Positions 58,422 to 64,000 of a stretch of DNA of 64,000 bases are shown here, piece by piece. Under the pieces are notes generated by a model. It saw only the letters and a list, made by a program, of their open reading frames with translations, was not told the origin of the DNA and did no database searches. Position numbers and translations under genes: made by a program. Source of the DNA: Croceimicrobium sp963977415. Its GTDB lineage: Bacteria > Bacteroidota > Bacteroidia > Flavobacteriales > Schleiferiaceae. The stretch lies in the NCBI GenBank assembly GCA_963977415.1, contig CAXBOS010000005.1:186001-250000 (forward strand). The letters are read 5' to 3'. Numbering within the stretch: position 1 is the stretch's first letter; each line of letters starts with the position of its first letter.

Positions 58422-58873
58422 CAAATACGGTTCGAGCTGAAATTATAACTTAATCCCAAGAGGCTGCGCAGGGTTCCACCGTCAAAATTACTATTAAGAT
58501 AAGGGGATATCTCAAAAGCGACTTGGAAATTAGGATGTTTCTGCCAAGGCTTAAAACGCAGTCCGAAATGCAGTAAATAACCATTGGTAAAAGTCAAATC
58601 TTCGGCCGCATAAAAGGGATTGAAGTTAAAGCCCAAGCCGCTGTATACGTTGTAATAATCGCGCTTTCGGAAATTCACCATGGCATTTACTTCCATATTC
58701 ACATTGCTCAAAAAGGTATTGCTTTCCAGTCGCCCATCCAGCCAAAGTGTTTTTTCGCTGTCGCTAGATAGGGCCACAATCGATTGAAAGGGATAATAGG
58801 ATAAAGCCACCTGCGCCTTAAGGCCATTTAGGCAGAGAAAGGTAAACAACAAAGTATTAATTAGTAGTCTCAT
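58421..58873 (-). CDS. Small exported protein, probable outer-membrane barrel
   Basis: 150 residues. Signal peptide to about residue 20 (LNGLKAQ). The mature part has alternating hydrophobic and polar residues in short strands (YNVYSGLGFNFNPFYA, YLLHFGLRFKPW, FQVAFEISPYL) and ends in LGLSYNFSSNRI, which fits a small eight-strand outer-membrane barrel. No family is recognised. It overlaps the GH10 gene by four bases (ATGA), so it is co-translated with the xylanase and may act in the same process. Confidence 0.82.
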   Translation of the reverse strand: MRLLINTLLFTFLCLNGLKAQVALSYYPFQSIVALSSDSEKTLWLDGRLESNTFLSNVNMEVNAMVNFRKRDYYNVYSGLGFNFNPFYAAEDLTFTNGYLLHFGLRFKPWQKHPNFQVAFEISPYLNSNFDGGTLRSLLGLSYNFSSNRI

Positions 58874-59907
58874 AACAAGTCAATTAGTTTGCAATAGCAG
58901 GCTTTAGGCTGATAGAAATCATCGAATAATAAGGGGTAATCTTCACGTTGGTAAAAGTCGCGAATCCACGAATTGGCATCACTTAAACCCCAAAAGCTTA
59001 TTCCGTATTGATAGCGGCTAGGTAAAGCTTTGTAGGCTAAAACTACCGTGGCCAAAACATCGGCCTGCCGGTTAAATAACTCTTCTTTATCTAAATCGCC
59101 TTTATTAAAAGGATTTACGGAAATATCCACTTCGGAGAGGTGGACTAATAAGCCGGTTTCACCTGCTGCCTGAATCGCGCTGTTTATCTGTCCTCGGCTA
59201 GGATAATTAATGGCGATATGCATCTGCATGCCAATGCCGTGAATGGGTACCCCGCGTTGTTTTAAATTACTGAGAAAAGTAAAAACTGCTGCGCGTTTTC
59301 GCTCGTTATAGGCCAAATTAAAATCATTGTAAAACAGTAAAGCCTGCGGATCTGCCGCATGAGCATAGCGAAAAGCCTTCTCAATATAGCCATTGCCTAG
59401 GTGCTGTCGCCAGATGGAATTTCGCAGCGTACCGTCTTCATTAAAAGCTTCGTTAATTACATCCCAGGCGGCTACTTTCCCTTTAAAATGCTCACAGATA
59501 GATTGGATGTGATTCTTAAACATCGCTTCCCACTGAGCTTTCGTCCCTTGATAGTTTAGCATCCAAGTAGGCAATTGCTTATGCCAAATTAAAGTATGGC
59601 CGTGGATGCGTTGCCTATTTTGTTGGGCACGCGCTACCAAATCATCCGCTTGAGGCCAGAAAAAACTGTTCTCTTGGGGATGGAGATAAGAAGGCTTAAA
59701 AATATTTTCGGGGGTGATGCTATTGAACTGTTTACTGACCAAAGTATCGTACTGCGGCAAACTGAAATAAGTCGGATCTACCGCCACACCCAGAGGGAAA
59801 TTCGCCTGCTGATACAGGGACTGCTCTAGCCCACATTCTTCCGAACTAGGCTTTTCACAAGCGCTAATCAGAATAAATAATACGAATGTGAGTACCGATC
59901 TGGGCAT
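58870..59907 (-). CDS. GH10 endo-1,4-beta-xylanase lipoprotein
   Basis: 345 residues from the ATG at 59905-59907; upstream starts would add a 34-residue non-signal leader. The signal peptide ends LISAC (Cys17), so the enzyme is lipid-anchored. It covers the whole GH10 barrel: ITPENIFKPSYL, IHGHTLIWHKQLPTWM, the acid/base Glu153 in WDVINEAF and the nucleophile Glu259 in HLSEVDIS. GH10 enzymes cut xylan backbones with retention of configuration. No SusC/SusD or other glycosidase is nearby, so it is an isolated xylanase paired only with the small barrel protein. Confidence 0.93.
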   Translation of the reverse strand: MPRSVLTFVLFILISACEKPSSEECGLEQSLYQQANFPLGVAVDPTYFSLPQYDTLVSKQFNSITPENIFKPSYLHPQENSFFWPQADDLVARAQQNRQRIHGHTLIWHKQLPTWMLNYQGTKAQWEAMFKNHIQSICEHFKGKVAAWDVINEAFNEDGTLRNSIWRQHLGNGYIEKAFRYAHAADPQALLFYNDFNLAYNERKRAAVFTFLSNLKQRGVPIHGIGMQMHIAINYPSRGQINSAIQAAGETGLLVHLSEVDISVNPFNKGDLDKEELFNRQADVLATVVLAYKALPSRYQYGISFWGLSDANSWIRDFYQREDYPLLFDDFYQPKACYCKLIDLL

Positions 59908-60041
59908 AATCAAATAAGGGTATAAACCTCTGTAAGGGGCACAAGTTAAAGCCTTCTCTCGACTTGAAAAATATTCCCTTTGAAAACCAAGCCCTTGACT
60001 TTTTCGCATCTACGCGAAGTGTAAACAAGAGATCTTTTATC

Positions 60042-60049
60042 TAATTTTG
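60042..60049 (+). promoter_or_regulatory. -7 box of dinB operon
   Basis: TAATTTTG, exact TAnnTTTG match, 25 bp before the dinB ATG. No LexA-like palindrome was recognised around it. Confidence 0.6.
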
Positions 60050-60074
60050 CTACCATTCTAAAATAAATAGCATA

Positions 60075-61298
60075 ATGCAGAGCAGAACCCAAAAAACAGT
60101 CCTTCATTTAGATCTTGACAGCTTCTTTGTTTCGGTAGAGCGACTGACTAACAGCGCTTTAAACAACAAGCCTGTTTTAGTGGGCGGTACGGGCGGAAGA
60201 GGTGTGGTGGCTTCTTGTAGCTATGAAGCGCGGCGCTATGGTGTACACTCGGGAATGCCCATGCGCACTGCTCTTCAGCTTTGTCCCGAAGCGATTGCCA
60301 TTAAAGGCGACAGCAGTCGCTACAGCAAGTATTCTGATATTATTACCGAAATAATTAAGGAAGAAGTGCCCCTTTTTGAAAAGCCCAGCATCGATGAGTT
60401 TTACGCCGACCTCACGGGTATGGATCGCTTTTTTGGCTGTTTCAAATTAGCTTCAGAAATGCGTGATAAAATTATTAGAGAGACCGGTCTTCCTATTTCC
60501 TTCGGTCTTTCTACCAATAAAACTGTGGCTAAAGTGGCGACTGGTGAAGCCAAGCCGAACAATCGCTTAGAAGTTTCCAGCGGTTTCGAACGCCCCTTCC
60601 TTGCTCCCTTGGCGGTGAAGAAAATTCCCATGGTAGGACAAAAAACGGGTTTATTATTGAACCGTATGGGGGTGCGCTATATTCACACTTTACAAGAGAT
60701 GCCCGTAGAATTAATGGAGAAGGCCATGGGCAAAAACGGTATTAATATCTGGCAAAAAGCCAATGGCATCGACAACAGTCCCATTGTTCCTTATCAGGAA
60801 AGAAAATCCATTTCTTTAGAACGCACCTTTCAGAAGGATACCATTGATGTGCAAAAGTTAGAGACCCTCATTATTGCCATGGCCGAAACCCTCGCTTTTC
60901 AACTGAGGCAAGGCAATAAGCTCACGGCCTGTGTTACGGTGAAAATCCGCTATTCCGACTTTAACACTTATACCCTGCAAAAGCGCATCCCCTACAGCAG
61001 TAACGACGATGTATTAATTGCCAGCGCCAAAGAACTCTTTAAAAAACTCTACCACCGTCGCTTATTAGTCCGCTTAATTGGCTTGCGCATGAGTCATTTA
61101 GTAGGCGGTGGTCATCAGATAAATCTTTTTGAAGACAGCGTAGAGAAAATCCGTCTTTACCAAGCCATGGATGCCATGCGTAATCGTTTTGGACAGAATG
61201 CCGTATCGCGGGCCAAAACCATGGAGTCGAAAGGACTAGGGCGTGCCAACCCCTTTAACGGCATGCCTTCCGCAATAATGGCGCATCGCCGCGGCTAA
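60075..61298 (+). CDS. dinB: DNA polymerase IV (Y-family)
   Basis: 407 residues. This Y-family polymerase copies across damaged bases. The palm motif HLDLDSFFVSVE holds the first catalytic Asp and PSIDEFYADLTG holds the SIDE catalytic acidic pair. CSYEARRYGVHSGMPM is the fingers motif, and PISFGLSTNKTVAKVA and KIPMVGQKTG cover palm and thumb. The C-terminal little-finger domain contains a clamp-binding-like INLFED. It lies 10 bp upstream of an alternative dnaE, forming a likely translesion cassette. Confidence 0.95.
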   Translation: MQSRTQKTVLHLDLDSFFVSVERLTNSALNNKPVLVGGTGGRGVVASCSYEARRYGVHSGMPMRTALQLCPEAIAIKGDSSRYSKYSDIITEIIKEEVPLFEKPSIDEFYADLTGMDRFFGCFKLASEMRDKIIRETGLPISFGLSTNKTVAKVATGEAKPNNRLEVSSGFERPFLAPLAVKKIPMVGQKTGLLLNRMGVRYIHTLQEMPVELMEKAMGKNGINIWQKANGIDNSPIVPYQERKSISLERTFQKDTIDVQKLETLIIAMAETLAFQLRQGNKLTACVTVKIRYSDFNTYTLQKRIPYSSNDDVLIASAKELFKKLYHRRLLVRLIGLRMSHLVGGGHQINLFEDSVEKIRLYQAMDAMRNRFGQNAVSRAKTMESKGLGRANPFNGMPSAIMAHRRG

Positions 61299-61308
61299 AG
61301 CTAAAATC

Positions 61309-64000
61309 ATGCTCAACAATCACAGTTATTACAGTTTAAGCTACGGCATCCTCTCCCCTAAAGAGTGGGTAGAATGGGCGCAAGAGAACCAAGAAGAACA
61401 GATTTGCCTCACCGATATTAATTGCACCGCCGGGAATATTGAGTTTATCCGTCTCGCTAAAGAAGCAGGCATTAAAGCCATTGTGGGCATCGATTTCAGG
61501 AATGGGGTGGAGCAACTTTATATTGCCCTTGCCCGCAACCGTAGTAGCTATGCCGAAATGAATCGCTTCCTCTCCCAAGAACAAATAGAGGGCAAAGGCC
61601 TTCCGGCAGAAGCGCCCCTAAAAGAAGCCTTTATTATTTATCCTTTTGATAAGGTTCCCCAGCGTACCCTCTACCCTTACGAGTATATTGGCATTGCCCC
61701 CCATGAGCTCAATAAACTGCGCTTTTCGGTTTTAAAAAATGAAACCGATAAAATGGTTATGCTGCGCAGCAACAGCTTTCGCGAGAAGCGTGACTATAAT
61801 ACCCATCGTCTTTTAAGAGCCATCGGTGAAAACAAACTATTAAGTAAATTAAAACCTGAAGAACAAGCGCCGGCGCAATGGGGCCTGCTAAACAGTAAAG
61901 AGCTGAGCGAACTTTACCAAGACTTCCCCAAAATTATCGCCAATAGCAAAAGGCTTTTGGAGGAATGCGAACTCGACTTTGAATTCAAAAATTACAGTCG
62001 CAGTGAAAACCGCCGTTACTATACCGACAGCGCCACGGGAGACCGCGAAATTATTCGTTCCCTCTGTTATAATGGTTTGGAATACCGCTATCCCAATCCT
62101 AACCCAGAAGTGTATGAACGCCTAGAAAAAGAACTAGATGTAATTGAGAAACGCGGTTATTACAGCTACTTCCTCATTAACTGGGACATTGTAAACTACG
62201 CCCGCCGCAAAGGTTATTTTTACGTGGGTCGAGGTAGCGGTGCCAATAGTTTAGTGGCCTATATTTTACGCATCACTGATGTAGATCCGATTAAATTGGA
62301 CTTGTACTTCGAGCGTTTTATAAACCTATCTCGGCGACAGCCCCCCGATTTTGATATTGACTTTTCTTGGCGCGACCGGCAAGATATTACCCGCTATATT
62401 TTCGAGCGCTTTCCTAAAGCCTGCTTACTGGGTTCGCATACTACTTTTAAGTACAAGGCTATTGTGCGCGAGTTGGGAAAAGTATTGGGTTTGCCCAGCC
62501 GCGATATTGATCAGTTAAGCACTTGGCGTAAAGAAAAGGCAGAACTGGACGATATGCAGAAACTAGTTTTAAAATACGGTCAGCGTATTGAAGGCTTCCC
62601 GCATCACCTTACCATACATTCCAGTGGCATTCTTATTCCCGAAAATGATATTTACCAATATGGCGCCACCCTCCTACCGCCCAAAGGTTTCCCTACTAGT
62701 CATTTCGATATGTATTCGGCCGAAGATATTGGGCTTTATAAATTCGATATTCTCGGGCAAAGAGGTCTCGCTAAAATTAAGGATGCCCTCCTACTGGTCA
62801 AGCAAAATTATCCCGAAGCGAAAGACTTAGACATTCATAAAGTGCAGCCTTTTTATGAAGATGAAAAAATAAAAAGCATGCTGCGCGAAGGACAAACCAT
62901 GGCTTGTTTTTACGTGGAGTCGCCTGCTATGCGCGGACTTTTGCGCAAGCTTCGAGCCGATAGTTACCTTGGTCTGGTAGCGGCCAGCTCCATTATTCGT
63001 CCGGGAGTTTCCGCTAGCGGCATGATGGCCGAATACATTAGGCGCTTCCGCGATCCTAAACTGCGTAAATACATTCACCCGAAGATTGGCGAAATATTAG
63101 GCGAAACCTTTGGGGTGATGGTCTACCAAGAAGACGTGCTTAAAGTAGCGCATTACTTTGCGGGCCTTAGTTTAGAAGAAGCCGATGTGCTGCGCCGCGG
63201 CATGAGTTGGAAATTTCGCGAGCGCAACGAGTTTGATAGTATTAAGGATAAGTTTTTTAGCAATTGTAAAGAAAAGGGCTATCCCGATGCCGTTACCAGC
63301 GAAGTGTGGCGACAAATTGAAAGTTTTGGCAATTATGCTTTTGCCAAAGGACACTCGGCTAGCTATGCTGTAGAAAGTTACCAAAGTCTTTATCTCAAAG
63401 CCTATTACCCCCTAGAATATATGCTGGCCACCCTAAATAATGGCGGAGGATTTTACAGTGTAGAAACCTACCTCAACGAGTTTCGTTTAAACGGAGGAAC
63501 AGTAGAAGCCCCCTGCGTTAATCATTCTGAAATGGAAAGTACGCTGCATCAAAAACACCTGTTTTTAGGCTTCCAAAACTTAAAGGATTTTGAAGACCGA
63601 GTGGTGCTGAATATTCTCCGCGAAAGACATTTAAAAGGGAAATATACGAGTCTGCACGATTTTACCGAACGCGTAGAAATTTCCTTGGAACAACTAATTA
63701 TCCTCATTCGCATTAATGCCTTTCGTAGCATTGAGCCCGACAAGAAAAAACTATTGTGGGAAGCGCATTTTCTTTTAGGCTCCGCTAAAAAATCGGCCCC
63801 AGTAAGCGACCTCTTTCGCAATGAGCCCCCCAAATTAGTAATCCCCGAACTGGAGCATCATCAGCTCGAAAATGCGGTAGATGAAATTGAACTGTTGGGC
63901 TTCCCCTTGAGTTCGCCTTTTCAGCTCGTGCCAAGCCTACCCGAAAACACCATTGCCGCCCAAGACATTCCGCGGCATAAAGGACAAAAGGTGCGCTTAT
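61309..64000 (+). CDS. Alternative DNA polymerase III alpha subunit, 3' end beyond window
   Basis: Open from the ATG at 61309 to the right edge (897 codons seen). C-family polymerase. The N-terminal PHP domain starts NHSYYSLSYGILSP but reads LTDINCTAGNIEF where a replicative DnaE has a TDH motif, so a metal-binding His is lost and PHP activity is doubtful. The palm has PPDFDIDF (Asp347, Asp349, Asp351) as catalytic acids and GRGSGANSLVAYIL before it. The fingers include FGVMVYQEDV and FAKGHSASYA. The shorter N-terminal region and the dinB partner place it with the DnaE2/ImuC-like error-prone group rather than replicative DnaE; that subfamily call is inference. Confidence 0.9.
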   Translation, partial: MLNNHSYYSLSYGILSPKEWVEWAQENQEEQICLTDINCTAGNIEFIRLAKEAGIKAIVGIDFRNGVEQLYIALARNRSSYAEMNRFLSQEQIEGKGLPAEAPLKEAFIIYPFDKVPQRTLYPYEYIGIAPHELNKLRFSVLKNETDKMVMLRSNSFREKRDYNTHRLLRAIGENKLLSKLKPEEQAPAQWGLLNSKELSELYQDFPKIIANSKRLLEECELDFEFKNYSRSENRRYYTDSATGDREIIRSLCYNGLEYRYPNPNPEVYERLEKELDVIEKRGYYSYFLINWDIVNYARRKGYFYVGRGSGANSLVAYILRITDVDPIKLDLYFERFINLSRRQPPDFDIDFSWRDRQDITRYIFERFPKACLLGSHTTFKYKAIVRELGKVLGLPSRDIDQLSTWRKEKAELDDMQKLVLKYGQRIEGFPHHLTIHSSGILIPENDIYQYGATLLPPKGFPTSHFDMYSAEDIGLYKFDILGQRGLAKIKDALLLVKQNYPEAKDLDIHKVQPFYEDEKIKSMLREGQTMACFYVESPAMRGLLRKLRADSYLGLVAASSIIRPGVSASGMMAEYIRRFRDPKLRKYIHPKIGEILGETFGVMVYQEDVLKVAHYFAGLSLEEADVLRRGMSWKFRERNEFDSIKDKFFSNCKEKGYPDAVTSEVWRQIESFGNYAFAKGHSASYAVESYQSLYLKAYYPLEYMLATLNNGGGFYSVETYLNEFRLNGGTVEAPCVNHSEMESTLHQKHLFLGFQNLKDFEDRVVLNILRERHLKGKYTSLHDFTERVEISLEQLIILIRINAFRSIEPDKKKLLWEAHFLLGSAKKSAPVSDLFRNEPPKLVIPELEHHQLENAVDEIELLGFPLSSPFQLVPSLPENTIAAQDIPRHKGQKVRL

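Overview
The window comes from a Bacteroidota chromosome, most likely a marine or aquatic Flavobacteriales relative. Four things point there. Many genes are preceded by the Bacteroidota -7 box TAnnTTTG, several with a TTG box about 19-23 nt upstream. Three proteins end in type IX secretion (T9SS) type A sorting domains. Lineage-typical families are present: DUF4295 beside rpmG/rpmB, an RprX/RprY-like two-component pair, CarboxypepD_reg TonB receptors, LruC, BshB1 of bacillithiol synthesis, and an HsdR-N-like protein beside holA. Most of the window is ordinary core chromosome, with a few accessory islands and a family of dispersed intergenic repeats.

Layout. 1-6.5 kb: four tandem paralogous lipoproteins on the minus strand, the first cut by the window edge; two are nearly identical over long stretches. 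6.7-8.1 kb: ECF sigma factor, membrane protein, LTXXQ-like periplasmic protein. 8.2 kb: tRNA-His. 8.4-11.2 kb: acyltransferase and glycosyltransferase convergent with bshB1. 11.3-15.4 kb: lipoprotein, ndk, dciA-like gene with recF, then a TPR protein with ribH. 15.6-18.6 kb: rimO, ftsY, DUF4295, rpmG, rpmB. 18.7-29 kb: cinA, DUF4197 lipoprotein, PBP1A with a TPR partner, and an M23 peptidase / carboxypeptidase-regulatory / TonB receptor operon. 29.4-32.7 kb: zapB-like gene, zapA, a 6S-like RNA, rny, nucleoside phosphorylase. 32.7-36.7 kb: universal stress protein, then a tightly packed SRPBCC / DUF429 / photolyase / DUF2452 operon. 36.7-40.4 kb: two-component system, small T9SS protein, GT2. 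40.8-49.3 kb: TonB receptor, holA, HsdR-N protein, EI24 protein, purB, aconitase. 49.4-60 kb: candidate structured RNA, T9SS and LruC surface proteins, a membrane-protein/wHTH/CreD module, a methyltransferase, a HigBA-type toxin-antitoxin pair and a GH10 xylanase. 60.1-64 kb: dinB with an alternative dnaE that runs off the right edge.

How they work together. The core genes serve translation (rpmB, rpmG, rimO, tRNA-His), membrane targeting (ftsY), cell division and wall (zapA, PBP1A, M23), replication and repair (recF, holA, dinB, dnaE-like, photolyase) and metabolism (ndk, ribH, purB, aconitase). The cell-surface theme is strong: lipoproteins, TonB receptors and T9SS cargo.

The least expected observations are: (i) a family of about 265-bp palindromic intergenic elements (copies near 20.0, 28.9, 29.2 and 40.5 kb, plus a 51-bp solo form at 58.4 kb) whose central hairpin shows a compensatory base change; (ii) a candidate structured small RNA between aconitase and a T9SS gene; (iii) matching inverted repeats in front of both halves of the wHTH/CreD module, which look like autoregulatory operators; (iv) a tRNA-His with two adjacent U-U oppositions in its acceptor stem; and (v) the dinB/dnaE pair with an eroded PHP motif.
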